From NCBI GenBank assembly GCA_023055355.1, contig JALJCS010000028.1, positions 8,370,418 to 8,434,417 on the forward strand: a stretch of 64,000 bases of DNA, given 5' to 3'. The notes beneath the pieces were generated by a model. It did no database searches. It was not told where the DNA came from and saw only the letters and a list, made by a program, of their open reading frames with translations. Below are positions 23,816-36,682 of this stretch, piece after piece. A program made the translations under genes and the position numbers. Each line of letters begins with the position of its first letter. Position 1 is the stretch's first letter. The DNA comes from Agelaius tricolor. Its lineage: Eukaryota; Chordata; Aves; Passeriformes; Icteridae.

Positions 23816-25082
23816 ACAGCAAATTACTCTAAGCAACACAACCATGGATCAGTTCACATGCCTTATTGCCTTACCTTGGTACATGGAAAAACACAGCATT
23901 CCTCTGTAACATTTACCCAGATCTCTCCATCCTGGGCTTCCCAAGTGCTGAAGAATAGGGCTGAGGTTGCACCCTCGTGTGTGAAGACCCCAGTGGATGT
24001 TTCACCCTTTGAACTGCAGGTTCAGGTTCTTCCTATCCTGAGGTCTGTAGAGTCTGAGGGTGTCACCACTGAGGACAAAAGCCTCACAAGAGGAGACAGC
24101 TGAGTCACTGAGGAAGTGACTTTTTTCATACTGTTTAGGAAACCATTCTGTTCACTTAGCACAAGGATGTTTTCAGAAGTCACCACCCTGCAATGCTCCC
24201 AGAGCAGGGGCTCCTCACAGGTTCTTTAAGGCAAGAGCCCCAGAGCCTGCCAGATCCTGCAGTGCCTCCAGCAGCTGCCCAGAGGCAAAGCCACCTCCCA
24301 AGGTGAGTTCCAGCAGGTATTTCCCTGGCCCTGCTCTGAAATGAGATCCTGGGCCATGCCCTGCACAGCAGATATGCCCCTGCTGCATCAGACAGTTCCT
24401 GTCATGTGCTGAATGATGACAACAGCATCTTCTCTGCCTGCCCTGGCCATCCCACAGCCTGGGCTTAGGAATTCTCCATCCCTGGTACAGCAGCAAGGCT
24501 GGGGCTCAGCCCTGTCTGTCCTCAGTGTCCTCCCTCTGGAAACAGCCCTTGCAAACAGCCCTCCCATCACCTCTAAGGAAGCACTGCAGGAACAGGGCTG
24601 CTCTTTCAAAGTGGAAAAGATGAAAGCCAAAATCTGGATGCTCAGGACAAGTCTTTGGAGGCAGGAGCAGCTCTGGACACAGATTGCTGCCTGGAGGACT
24701 CTGCTCCCCCAGTCCCTCCACACCTCGGGCTGTGGTTAGCACCCCTGAAACTGCACCTGTGAGGAGAACATCCTGCACACAGCCTGTGCATGGCACCAGT
24801 GTCTGACACCTCCTTTCCCACCTGCAGCCTCCCCTCGAGCTGCTCAGCTCCACCTGCACCTCCCAGCCCAGAGGGAGCCTCTGGTGCTCCCAGGTGAGGA
24901 CGGACCTGCACCTTCACCTGTCACAGCACGCAGGGCTCAGGAGCTCCCAGCTCTCACATTCGTCTCCAAGGAACACAGAATTACCTCCAAGATAAAACCA
25001 GCAGTTTTATTATTATCAAAGTTAACTAGGTACTTTGCTTTGAAATACTGCATCAAAGGGCTGTTAATTTTAGTCTTGTAGC

Positions 25083-25107
25083 AAAAAAAAAAAAAAAAAA
25101 AAAAAAA
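25083..25107 (+). repeat. Poly(A) tract
   Basis: About 25 A residues followed by further A-rich sequence. No retrocopy could be recognised upstream. Confidence 0.9.
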
Positions 25108-28100
25108 GAAAAAAAAAGAAGTAGAAGAAATGAAAGCAGCATCTGCTTGGAAGAGATGAATGCAAGATAAAAGGTGTCTGTGACAGAAAGCTGGCAGCAG
25201 CCTTATGTTTTCTATTCAAGTTTAATCTGGGAACAACAACCACCCTTAAACATAACAAAAGCTGTGGAAAAACCCTTTCCAAATCCAACAACATAGCCAG
25301 AAGATGCAATTTCTCTTCTCCAATCACTGCAGCAGCCAGTTGAGGTGAGGAGCCCAGACAAATCCAAGCTTGCTATACCAGGGTCACCCAGACCTTGGCT
25401 TGCTCAAGTCCACAACATCCCTGCTTCAGCCTCCAGCTCCTTCTCCCTCCCCCAGGTGTGCAGAGCTTCCCAGAGGGCTCCCACAGCAGCAGGAAGCCCT
25501 GAGCCCATGGCAGAGCAGCCCCAGGGTGTCTGGGCACTGAGGCAGAGCCCAGCAAACAGCAGTGACAGTTGTGCTCTGCCCAGGCTCCATCAGCACCATC
25601 CCTGCGCGGTGCAAGGAGCGAGGCACGGATCCCCAGTGCAGGGAGTGTGGGAAGCTGCTTTAAAGCCTTTGGAACGTCGGGCAGGGAGAATCCCCGTGCC
25701 CAGGGCACCCTGCCTGACCCAGCCTGCTGCCAGCTCCCCAAGAGGTGCTGCTCACCTCCTGCTCCCCAGGCAGCTGCCAGGAGCTCTGCAACTCCAACAC
25801 GGGAGCAAGGAACCCAAGGGACGAGCTGGGTGAACACAACCAGAGCAGTGCCCAGACATTTGTCAGCACTCAGCCAAGCACTCCAGCACAGGCTGGGGAA
25901 GGGGAGCCCTCCCTGTCCAGGAGCACACTCCACAAGCAGGGATGGCCCAGCAGTTCCCAAGTGCTGAACTAAGAGGATATTCCTGGCAGACAGATTGCAC
26001 AAGAGACTGCTCACACTGCCAGCTTTACTGGAACACACTCAGCAACTCCCCAGAGCAGAGCATGCCGGGATGATGCTGGATTTCTGACTTGTCATAAGCC
26101 AAAAAAGTTTAATGACATGGTTGGGCTCTGTGTTTAGCTATAATTGACCTGGGACATCCCATAATTAGGAAGAGACACTGCACATCTCACTGGAGCTGGC
26201 AGTGAGCACAGGCTCAGTGATGCAAGGTTCTGCTTTCCCCATCACCTGGAAGGGTCCCTGGGAATGGCTGTGGTGCTCTGAGACAGCCAGGGTGACCCAA
26301 AAGCTTTGGCTGCCTTCCTAAATCATCCACCAAAAGACTCCACAAAGCAGCAATTTTGAGATCCTTTCTAGCTTGCCTGCTTGAAGCTTTATCCCTGTAA
26401 AAGCTCAACCAGACAAATCATATTTGCAAGTGCAGAGTGCACCAAAAAGAGAGGAGGATAAAAGCACATTATGCAAACTGTGGCTGCAGGAATGCACATG
26501 CTGCTTTCAGAGGACATCTGCACTGTAAGGTGGCCAGATAGCCCAGAGCAACTTTTTCCTGGAAATAGCAGTTGTGGTAATGCAGAACAAATGTTTTTGC
26601 CAAAACAAGTGACCAGGACATGCACTGCAGCGTTGCTCACAGTAGCTGCAATACTACTTCAAGTGGCAAGGGGTGAGATTTGCCCCTCAGTCTTATTGGG
26701 ACACACTCAGAATTTCACTCCTAAGCAACAGCTTCACAAGCTTGAACTCTGTAGATGAAGTGATATTTAAAGTGGTTTCCTCACCCCCTCCAGTGTGCAC
26801 CGTGTCCTGCAGGGGAGGAGGGAGCCAGCCACTGCTCAGCAGCTGAGCCTGGGCTGGTGACAGGGAATGCTAGGGTGGTTTTTATCCCCTGTTTCCACCT
26901 TCCAAACCCCCTGACACCACCAGGAGCCTGAGTAAGCAGGGTCTGAAGAACACACATGTCCCTCCTTCCCTCCCTAGGGCTCCTCAGCAGACTAAACTGT
27001 GGCTTTCCCCTCTCAAACAACAAAATTCCATACCTGTAATTATGCCAACAGCTTTCTGCTGTGACTATCCAGACTTGGCCGTCCTTTCCACGAGGGTGAC
27101 CCACAGAGAGACCTCTGCAGTGCAGGAGTCAGTGATGAAACACTCCTGAGCCCTTATCCGGGCACTCCACAGCTGCCAGCACTTCCAGCCTTCAAAGGCA
27201 AGACAAAGGCTGTACAGCCAACCTATCCTCCCCACATACCACAGCCACCACAGGTCCTCATCAGTCAACATGCCTTCCAAATAAGTGTTTAACATAAACA
27301 TTTGTAGAGTCACTTAATTCCTGGTGAACCCAGCTATTTGATGTGGGCCACGGAGAGCTCCCATGACATCAATGGAAAGTTTCCAGTCAGAAAACCAGGG
27401 TTGAGACAGATTAATAGAAGTTAAGAAACAGGGATGAAGCAGCCTTGTAGAAACAGGCAAGAGATCTGTTCTGAAGCAAGATGCACTCAACACACTCAGC
27501 AACAAGCAGAAGAGAAGCTGCCTTGCTTTTTCAAATGTAGAGATCAAGAACAGCAGAGATAAGGCAGCTATGCTGTCTCCAGTGTAGGCTTCTGTCTTTT
27601 CTGGGCTGCTCAGTCTCAAAGCATGTTCAGCTGTTTCTTGGCTGCTGCTGAGGTTCTGATTCCTCCTTTGGAGCAGCCTGGATGGCTTGGCCAAGATTTG
27701 CTGTGTGCAAACACCAGTTTGAAAGCAGTGAGAGAGCCACTGCCACCCAGCAGCCCGTGCACCACAACCTCCCAAACACAGGACAGATGTGAACTGTCTG
27801 GAATATCCAATGTCTGGAACATCAAACAAAGACACCACATCCAACAGCCTTTTCCTCCATGAAAACCTCCCACCAGACTAAATTCACCTTGAGGTTTTAT
27901 TCCTGCAGTCAGCTCATCACACTGCTACTGCTGACATTCAATGGAAGCATCACCTGCACCTCCCCAGGTAACACCAATCCCTAGGAGATCCCAGCCAGGA
28001 TGGACAGAGCTGGCTGTGGAGCTATTCACCCTGGAGAAACCCATCTAAGCACAGGTGATTGGGCTGCCCAGCTCTTCTGTGACCCTCTAGGCAAAACAGG

Positions 28101-28927
28101 GTTCCACAGAGGGCCCTGCAAAGCCACCTTGTCCCTGCTGCCACCCTGCCACCTGCTGGGCCATCAGCTCTGGCCACCTGGACCCCAGGATTACACCTGG
28201 CCCCACAAGCCTGGCTCCAACCCCATTTCTGCACAGCCTCCTTCTGTGGTCCTCCCAGGTGTGCCAGAACAAGGTTTGAGAGCACACTGAACATTTTCCT
28301 GTTGAGAAGGGTTTTGTGCCAATGCAATCCCTGCTGTGCCTTCTGCTGTGCACCTTGAAATGGAGATTCCCATGAGGCCAAGGATTCTTTCAGAGCCAGT
28401 CTAGACTGAGGATTGGGTGGTGCTTTTGCCAAGTTTGAAGACAGCCTAATCCAAATAACATAAGAGCACATGCCTCTGAACAAGTGCTGGTTGTAACACC
28501 TTCCTCTCCACCTGAGTGACTGTAAGCTTCAGCCCCATTCTCCCATCTTAAACACACAGGGGGGTTTGTCCTCAGCCCTAATACACAGCACACTGCTCTC
28601 CAGAGCCCACCTGCTCCAAGAAATCTCTTCCATCTAAAGCTCCAGGAGCCACTCAATTCTGATTTCTTACCAAAACCTGCAATTCTCCTCCATTTGAACA
28701 AAAAAGCATTGCTATATTTATCCCAGAAATCAGTACAGCAGAGGATAAGACATTGGCCTCATTCTGCTCTTGCCTGTTCCTAGGTGCATCCCAAAAGCCT
28801 TGCACACCTCTGGCCTAAAGCCTGACCTGCTCAGCTCAGCCAGGGGCTGCTGCCACGTCCCAGGTGCAGCCAGTGGAAATCCTGTTTAACTTACAGGTGC
28901 TTACAGGAGAAATACAAACACCAAGTG

Positions 28928-28986
28928 TGCAAATACACACACACACACACACACCAAGTGTGCAAACACACACACACACACACCAA
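28928..28986 (+). repeat. Compound CA microsatellite
   Basis: Two CA runs separated by CAAGTGTGCAAA, flanked by CAAGTG on the right. Confidence 0.9.
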
Positions 28987-29873
28987 GTGGAGTGCACCAG
29001 GAGCACAGACTCCCTCCCAGAGTGCCCAAAGCCCAGCAGCAGACTCACTGGCAAGCACTGGAGGCCTCTGCCATCCTGGGGGGACCCAGCACAGCAGTGC
29101 CCTGCTCTGCAGAGGGCAATTGCACAATCCTCCCTGCAGATGTGGGCACTGCTCCTTCCAGGCAATCTCCCCAGGCGTCCCCTCCCTCTGGAAGTGTTGA
29201 CACACAGAGCTGTGCCTCCTGCAAATCCAGTTCCGTGTCACACCAGGCTCTATCAGATTACCCAGATAAAGGCTGGGATTTAACGTGATTGTTACTCATG
29301 GCACAAGCGCAGACTTGGACCTGTGTGGGCACTGTGGGCACACAGGACCTGCCCCTTCAAAATCTCACCAGAGGCAGCACCTGCAGGCACCTGACACCCT
29401 GCTAGCCAGAGGGCCAGGAGCACCAAGTGTCAGCAAAAAGCTGAGTGAAAGCTCTCCATTCCTTCCAAAGCTGCTCCTTGACACGCTTTAAAAAACCCAG
29501 CTATTTAGCAGCTTGTTGGTCCTTGAGTGGATCACCTGAAGATCAATTAACTAAGGCAACTATCAAGAAATGACAGTGTCCAAGTCCCAGGATGGAGCTC
29601 AGTCACTGATCCATTAAAAACCATAAGATACACACCTTGCCCTTTTTCCTCTCCCCATCTCAACCTCCAGCAAGTCAAACGCACAGCCTGGAACCCCAGA
29701 AGCACAGTTTGGTGCTGGTCTGTCTCCACTCCCCAGATTTTCAGCATCTCCCAAGCTCACAGCAGCAGGTTAGCTGAGATTAGCTGCCCCTTTTTACCTT
29801 CTGCACCTTGGCAGGCCAGCGTGGCACTCTGCTAACCCCGCAGCAATATCCTGTGCAATCAGGACTGCACAGG

Positions 29874-29921
29874 TGTGCAGCCTCCTGCCCTGCAGACTGT
29901 GCAGCCTCCTGCCCTGCAGAC
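29874..29921 (+). repeat. 24-bp direct repeat, 2 copies
   Basis: TGTGCAGCCTCCTGCCCTGC plus AGAC is repeated twice without change. Confidence 0.9.
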
Positions 29922-30096
29922 TGTGCTGTGCTGGCAGGGGCTGGGAGGTGCCTGTGCCTGAATCAGCCCCAGAGCCAGCTCTGAGCCTGGCACCGCTCCC
30001 AGCTGCCCTCTGATCCCTGCCAGAGGGAAGCACAGCATCCCAGAACGCTGCAGGGTGAGGAACAGGGGAATAACAGAGGGAAGCATCACCCTGGCT

Positions 30097-30483
30097 TGTC
30101 GCACACATCTTTTATGAAAAATCCTTTCCTTAGGATTTTTTGCTCCTGAGAAGCTGAGAGGCCTCAGGAACAAAATGTAAGCAATGGTTATCTGCTGCTG
30201 TGGGATGCAACAGGTGCATCTGGGATTGGGCTCATGTGGATGTTTCTAATTAATGGCCAATCACAGCCCAGCTGGCTCGGACAGAGAGTCTGAGCCACAA
30301 GCCTTTGTTATCATTCTTTCCTATTCTATTCTTAGCCAGCCTTCTGAGGAAATCCTTTCTTCTATTCTTTTAGTATAGTTTTAATGTAATATATATCATA
30401 AAACAATAAATCAGGCCTTCTAAAATATAGAGTCAAATTCTTGTCTCTTCCGTCAGCCTGAGACCCCTGTGAACACCATCACA
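30097..30483 (+). mobile_element. Solo LTR, ERVK-type (copy B), in SPSB1 intron 1
   Basis: 387-bp element starting TGTCGCAC and ending ACCATCACA, with an exact 6-bp target duplication CTGGCT (30091-30096 and 30484-30489). It is nearly collinear with copy C. It is antisense to SPSB1 and has no associated internal region. Confidence 0.87.
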
Positions 30484-33400
30484 CTGGCTCACTGTAGGTT
30501 AATATTCAATAGTTTGATTCCCTCCCACGCCCAGCTCCAGCCTGTTCCAGCTGAAGTGCACAGTGTGCCCCATGCACAGCCCCAGAACACGGCAGTGACA
30601 CCGTGGGGACACCAGGCAGGGCAGCCAGTGCTCAGAGCCCTGACAGAGGGGACAGCACAGCCTGCAGCAGCTCACGCCTGTCACACGAGCCCGGAACAGA
30701 GAGTCCAAGCATCTCCATTTCCTGCCCACAGGCATCAAGCCAGGTACTTTCTGGATGCACACAGCCCCACAGCCCTTCTCAGCACAAGGGTCAGCAGGTT
30801 TCCTCTGCAGCTGTTGGAGTTTACAGGAACCGGGGACAGGAGCCCTCCCAGCTCAGCTCACCCCTCACCAGCTGCTCACACAGCTCTGGGTGTTCCTTTA
30901 CACGGGCACCTCCTGAGCCTTCAGACCCCAGATGCAGGACTGCCCTGGGATTGGCGTGGGACAAAGCAGCCCCTCCCTCACTGCCCACGTGTAAACGTGA
31001 TGGTTCAGCCTTAAAATGGCACTGACAACCAAGGGAGACTCAAGGGTGACTGAATATCAAGGGAGATTCTCCACGCGGAGCTGCTGCCAGCACAGCACAG
31101 CCCCTCACACCCAGCACCCCCAGTCTCAGCAGAAGCAGCACAGGCGGCTGTGTGGGAGCATTTCAGGAGTCATTCTCATTCTCCTCTCACTGAGCAGCAA
31201 TGCTGCTCTCCCTGCAGCACAGGGCCAGGGGCCTGACCTGCCACCAGCAATGAATTAGGGCATCAGGGCAAGAACCTCACTTTGGCAAACTCCAGGGCCT
31301 GCTACTAACCTCCAAACACTATAGCCAGGATGCAGGCGTTTTTCACACGTCTGCATTAAGTAGATTTTCAGTTACAAGAGGCCATTCAAACCAGAATTTA
31401 TCCACGGAGAAGTTTGCACCAAGGATTTCTAAACATCTGAGACCAATGCAGCCTTCTCATGTAGAGAACTGCCTGGCCTTACCCCTTGCTTGCTTTTCTT
31501 GGCACTCCACCATCCGTGGCTCACGTTCTTCAGAACGAAGTTGTTTCTACAGTTTTTGTGCAACTGAGTGCCTTTGTACATTTATGGTGTCAAGGCCCCA
31601 TCTGGGATCTCCTCAGGACAGATTCCTGCCTTGATAACATACCAGCTCTCCAAAGAAAGCAGTTTGAAGTTAACATCCACACAGCTGCTCTGACTTAGGA
31701 GCTTCATCAAATTCCCCTTCCAGGCGACAAGAAAAAGCCCATGTTTGGTAACTCCATTCAGACATCACCACCTTCTGCCCCAAAGCTCTCAATGGCTCTC
31801 ACTCTGATATCTGGCAGATGGTGCTGGTTGTTGGGGTCCTTTTGTTTGTTTGTTTTAAGTAAAAAGCTTTCTCCTTAAAAGAGAAAGCTTTGTAAGAGAA
31901 CAAAGAAATGTGCCACTTTCTCCTCCCAGGGGGAGTTTTACTGTTACACAGCAGCAGCACTGCTTCATCTTGAAGTCTGCCTTCCCATGTTCTAGAACAG
32001 AAGAAAACTCACAAAGCCACGAGACAAGGAAATATCAGTGGACAAGGCCCTCCAGCATTAAGGAAAAAAGCTAAGGCAAAGACATGTGGCTGTTTCTGTA
32101 TTAAATGAGGAAAAGATGCTAACCCAAAGGACTCTGAATCTGACCTGCAATGCTGCTAAGTACAACACAAAACCAGAAGGGAGGATGACAAGGCATCTTC
32201 CACATGGACACTGGCAGGCCCATGCCTTGCCAACCCCAGCCCCTCACTGTGCACAGAGAGCACACTTTCCACCTTTTCCACCCCACTGCCAGGACGAGCC
32301 ACATGGCAGAGCCCACAAATAAAGCCTGGCATTGGCATCCAGCCCAGCCCAGCCAGCAGGGAAACACTCCCTGGATGCTCTGGGAGTGCCCAGGGAGCCG
32401 TGGCAGCAGGGCCACACATGGAGGGGATGAGGAAGGAGCAGCCTGCAGCCCTCATCCCTCCAACCACGCTCCCTGGGGCACACACACACTCACTGCCAGC
32501 TTGGCACCAGCTGCCCTGCACAGCTCAGGGCCCTCAGAGCAGTGCCAGGCAGGACAGATGTGACACAGCTGTCCCCAGCAGCAGCACTCACACTGCTCCT
32601 CCCTGTGCTCCAGGACACCCTCCTGCCCTCTCCTCTTTCCTCAAGAGCCAAAGCAGCGTTCCTACAGCCCTGAGGGCTCTGCCAGGGCAGCCTGCAGCCC
32701 CAGGGCTGGCACAGCTGACTCAGCTTCACTGGCAGCAGGACACGGCTCACGCTGCACCCAGGCTTCTGTCAGTGCCTTCCCCACCACCTCCACACAGCCC
32801 ACACCAAACCCTTCTCACCAGGGAAATTTCTTTTGTACCTCCTTCCCTCAAACACTCCAGAGTTCAGGCAGCTCGTGCCACCCCAGAGCTACAGATAAAG
32901 GCAGTTCCTGCACCAAATTAACACCCAGAAGGAGGATATTTCTTTTTCCTGTAAAAACCACTTAGTCTGCAAGAGAATTTTCTGACCAATGCCACAGACC
33001 AATTTACTTTATCCCAGGAGTTTCCAAAGCATTACCATTAAGGTCAGAGCAGTACAGAGTTAAAAGGGAATGGATGTTTTAGTAGTCCCTGGGAAAACAC
33101 AGTTAACAGTGGCACATTTTCCCCACCATGTGCTTGGAAACTATTATTTTTTAGCTGTATTTTCTCACACTCAGCAGAGAGTATTTGGCCATTACCTGTA
33201 GCCCACATCCCATCTTTGTTAAGGACAACTGCACTCTTCCCCCAGCAATTATTCATGGAAACAGAGGCAGCTACACCAATTACTCACATGGAGTAACTCA
33301 AGGGAAGATTTCTTTGTTTTCCAGAGCAGAGCAGTAACTGAAAGTGAGTCAACACCTTGACATGAGCTCATTCTGCAAAGGCCACCAGCAAAGGAACCCA

Positions 33401-34861
33401 GTGACTGCAGTCTGGTACCAGACACTTACTCACTTTGACTCTGCAGGCATCACAGAGCTTTGTCTGAGAGCAACTGGTGTCTGACTCGTGACTTGGCAGG
33501 GCAAGCTGTGGGCACGAGCTCCATCACACACCTGGAGACACCAAGGAGTGGGGCAGCAGCTCCACAGGCAGCCACAGACACCAGGTTTGGGAAGCTCAGA
33601 GCTCGGGCAGGGCTCTCAGCTGCTCCTCACTGCTGATGTGCTGAGCTGCTCTGCCAGCTAAGGCATGAACAAGGCTCCTGCCACAGGACATGAGGAGCTG
33701 AAATCATCTCACTGGTGCTCCCTGCCAGCCCCAGTTAATCCTCAGCCCTGGGTGACTCCAGGCTCAGTAAATACAAGCGTACTAAAGCCCAAAATTACAG
33801 CCACCACTTGCCCTGGCCTCTCAGAGCCCATCAGATGCCAATTCCAATGTATGCGGAGGCATCAGCCACAAAATCTGACCAAGGCACAAACCTCAGAGAG
33901 CCACAGGACATACTCCATCCCACATCTTATATTCTTCAAAAGCCACATTGTGACTTGGAGTATTGTCTGTCAGCACTGTCTGCACTCAGTCCCAAACCCT
34001 GGCACAGTGTCCTCACTGGCTCATCAGCTACAGATTTTTAATTCCAGGAACTTAATGAATTCTTAATTAGCCCTCACAAGACAAGCAGACCTTGCAGACT
34101 GCTTTCACTTTTACTGAGGAAAGGAAATAGGGTCCAGGGGAAAAAACCAATGCAGAGACAGGAGAGCAACAAGCAGAGGCCATTCCCCAGCTCCAGCAGC
34201 AGCGAGGGGCTGCACACAAACACAGCACGCAGCAGCTGGGCAGTTCCTGGAACACCAGCCCACGTCCCAGCAGCATCCAGCAGCAGTTTACAAACAAGCC
34301 CCAAAGCACATCAGAGTGCACTTCAGTAACCTCCCGAGCAGAGGAGAGAGCCTGCGAGGGCTGCTGCCCTGCAACAGCCCAACATCCCCTGAGGAATGCA
34401 CTGCTGCAGCTCATCCCCTGCCTCTGAGGGGGGTGAGGAGCAAATTGCTGCTTTATGCATCCATCAGCACCAGTACTGAGAGCCTCGGCAGGGCCAGCAG
34501 GGTGACAGGGCAGGGAGGGACAGGGCAGCTCAGGGAAGATGCTCCTCCACTTCTGTAAACAGCAGCATGGCTCTGTGGCATTCCTGGCTGTTCCCTTATT
34601 AACTCACCACGGAAATATCCTTCCTTGCAGGCTGGGAGAGCCCCTCTGACCATCCCACTCTCACTGTGAGGCCCTGGAGGCTCTGCACAGTTTGGTCCTG
34701 GTGATGCAGCAGCCAACGTACACCAGCAAGACTGAGCTGTCTGTGCTACTGAGCTTTGCAACGCTGCATCTGGTGTAGAAATCAGATGTTAGAGGAGTGG
34801 GAAAGACACAGATTACTCCTGGGACAAAAGGTTCATTGAGCCATCCTGCATCGCTGTCATG

Positions 34862-34886
34862 GAAAAAAAAAAAAAAAAAAAAAAAA
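34862..34886 (+). repeat. Poly(A) tract
   Basis: About 25 A residues. No associated retrocopy is evident. Confidence 0.9.
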
Positions 34887-35348
34887 GAGGTGATCTGTCT
34901 CCAAGGAGCAACTCCCATTTTTACAATCATGTTGTAAACTTCCTTATCTCGAGCCACGGCTCACACAATTGACAGTTTTTGAATCAGGCATGGCCACCAG
35001 GCACCCCGGCTGCCCACTTTAGCCAGAGAATAAGGACAAAACACGGCACAGTCCAGCAGGAGGCTACAGCAAGACTGACCTTTTAACAACAGCCTAGGTC
35101 CTCCAGATAGAGGATTATGTAAGTCCCCGTTGAATTCGCAGAGGTTTATGTAGTAAGCAAAGAGACACAGTAACCAGACCCGGTAAGGCGTGCTCCGGAG
35201 CCCCCGCGGTAATTTCCCGACCCCGAAGGAACAACCCCCCTGTCCTACCGAGCGAACCGCTCCGGTTATCGGTGTTTGCTCTCCGAGCCCGCACACGGCC
35301 CCGGGCAACGGCAGCCGCCCCTCCCGCGGCATCCCCGGCGCGGCTGCG

Positions 35349-35530
35349 GAGCCCCGGGGCCAGCACCGCATCACCGGAGCCAGCACCGCATCACCGGAGC
35401 CCCCCGGGGCCAGCACCGCATCACCGGAGCCAGCAGCCCATCACCGGGGCCAGCAGCCCATCACCGGGGCCCCCCGGGGCCAGCACCCCATCAGTGCCCC
35501 TCAGCCCATCACCGGTGCCCCTCACAACAC
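35349..35530 (+). repeat. GC-rich minisatellite inside the SPSB1 CpG island
   Basis: Repeated GCCAGCACCGCATCACCGGA-type units, 20-36 bases apart, with CCCATCACCGG variants. About 9 cores. Confidence 0.9.
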
Positions 35531-35751
35531 CATTGGAACCCCCGGCGCCCCTCGCCCCATCACCGGGGCCGCTCCCCGCTGCCAGCACCGGGCCCGGCAG
35601 GGCTGCGGCCGGCGCTCGGCCTCGCCCCGGCTCCGCAGCTGGCACCGCCCGCGGGCCCTGCCCGGCCCCGCTCGGCTCGGCGGGCACCGAACGCGGAGAG
35701 GCCGCGGAGAGGCCGCGGAGCCGCCCCGCACCGCCCGCCCCCCGCTCCTAC

Positions 35752-35900
35752 CGTGCCCGGGCTGCCCGCCGGACCATGGCCCCGCTCCGTGCCGTGCCGT
35801 GCCCGGGCAGGCCGAGCCCCGCGCCCGCTGCTCCCGGCGCGCCCAGCGGGGCCGGGCCGGCATCACATGGCCCAAATAGCGCCCGGCGCGGCCCCGCTCC
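35752..35900 (-). other. SPSB1: Candidate SPSB1 non-coding exon 1 (3' edge only)
   Basis: A minus-strand donor reads GGGCACG followed by GTAGGA, with GT at 35751-35750, inside the CpG island. It would splice to the acceptor at 18244. Other GT-containing donors exist in the island (for example near 35.24 kb), and the 5' edge given is arbitrary. Confidence 0.3.
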
Positions 35901-36183
35901 GCCCCCGGCCCGGCCCGGGGCGCGGCCGCTCCGCCCGGGCAGCGCCGGCGGCGGGCGGGGCCGGGAACGGAACGGGGCCGGGCTGAGAGCGGGGCCGGGA
36001 ACGGAGCGGGACCGGCGGGGGAAGCTGCAGAGCCGGGCCGGGAACGGAGCGGGGCCGGGGAGCGGCGGGGCTGGGAACGGAGCGGATCCGGGGCGCTGCC
36101 GCCGGCGGAGTTCGCGATCGCGGGGCACAGCGACAGCCCCGCAGCGGCGGCCCCTGTACCCATCCCCGGCCCGCAGGCGGCAC

Positions 36184-36376
36184 CGTTTCTGTGTGCGATC
36201 CGGGCTGTTCCGGGCTGTTCTGCTACTCCAGCCCGTTTCTGTGTGCAATCCGGGCTGCTCGGTGCCGTTCTGCTACTCCAGCCCGTTTCTGTGTGCAATC
36301 CGGGCTGCTCGGTGCCGTTCTGCTGCTCCAGCCCGTTTCTGTGTGCCATCTGCGCTGCTCGGTGCCGTTCTGCCAC
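36184..36376 (+). repeat. 50-bp tandem repeat, 4 copies, at the edge of the SPSB1 CpG island
   Basis: Copies start at 36184, 36234, 36284 and 36334, each opening CGTTTCTGTGTGC. The two central copies are almost identical. Confidence 0.95.
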
Positions 36377-36614
36377 CCTCGCTCCAGGCACGGCTGGCAG
36401 TAGCGGGCAGCCCCGGGCGTGGCGCTGGGGATCTCCGGGCACTCGGTGGCGGCTCCATCCTCGGTGTCCGCACAGCCCCCCAGAGTTCCGCATTTCTCCT
36501 CGAAAAGGGGGATCGGGCACGGGCAGGGGCTGCCCAGGGAGGTGGCGGAGTCTCCGTGCCCAGAGGTGTTCGGGGAATGCGCTTTGTGCCATGCTCCGGG
36601 TGGCGTGGTGGTGT

Positions 36615-36682
36615 TCTGTCGCAGGATGGACTCGGAGATCTCAGAAGTCTTTTCCAACCTAACCTATTCTGTGATTCTGTGA
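36615..36682 (+). mobile_element. CR1 LINE 3' terminus fragment
   Basis: Ends with GTCTTTTCCAACCTAACC and a CTGTGATTCTGTGA tail, the characteristic CR1 3' end, immediately upstream of the SPSB1 CpG island. Confidence 0.65.

Larger units (their letters stand above)
18244..35751 (-). other. SPSB1: SPSB1 intron 1 (predicted extent)
   Basis: About 17.5 kb between the 5' UTR acceptor and the CpG island. Contents I can name: a tandem array at 21958-22122, a CR1 remnant near 23.6-23.8 kb, a poly(A) tract at 25083, a CA microsatellite at 28928, a solo LTR at 30097-30483, a perfect hairpin at 31863-31891 and a poly(A) tract at 34862. The reading frames present are short and show no recognisable protein. 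The upstream limit depends on the uncertain exon 1 donor. Confidence 0.6.
35195..36180 (-). promoter_or_regulatory. SPSB1: CpG island, probable SPSB1 promoter and exon 1
   Basis: About 1 kb of extremely GC-rich sequence with dense CpG and GGGCGG-like boxes and no TATA box. It lies upstream of the SPSB1 5' UTR acceptor and 4 kb downstream of the end of H6PD. Tandem repeats of about 20 bp (35349-35530) and GGGCCGGGAACGGAGC units (about 35980-36080) are embedded in it. The transcription start cannot be fixed from sequence. Confidence 0.75.

Noticed and set aside
25083..25107. Processed pseudogene tail
   Set aside because: A long A run is present, but no recognisable retrocopied gene or flanking duplication could be identified upstream.
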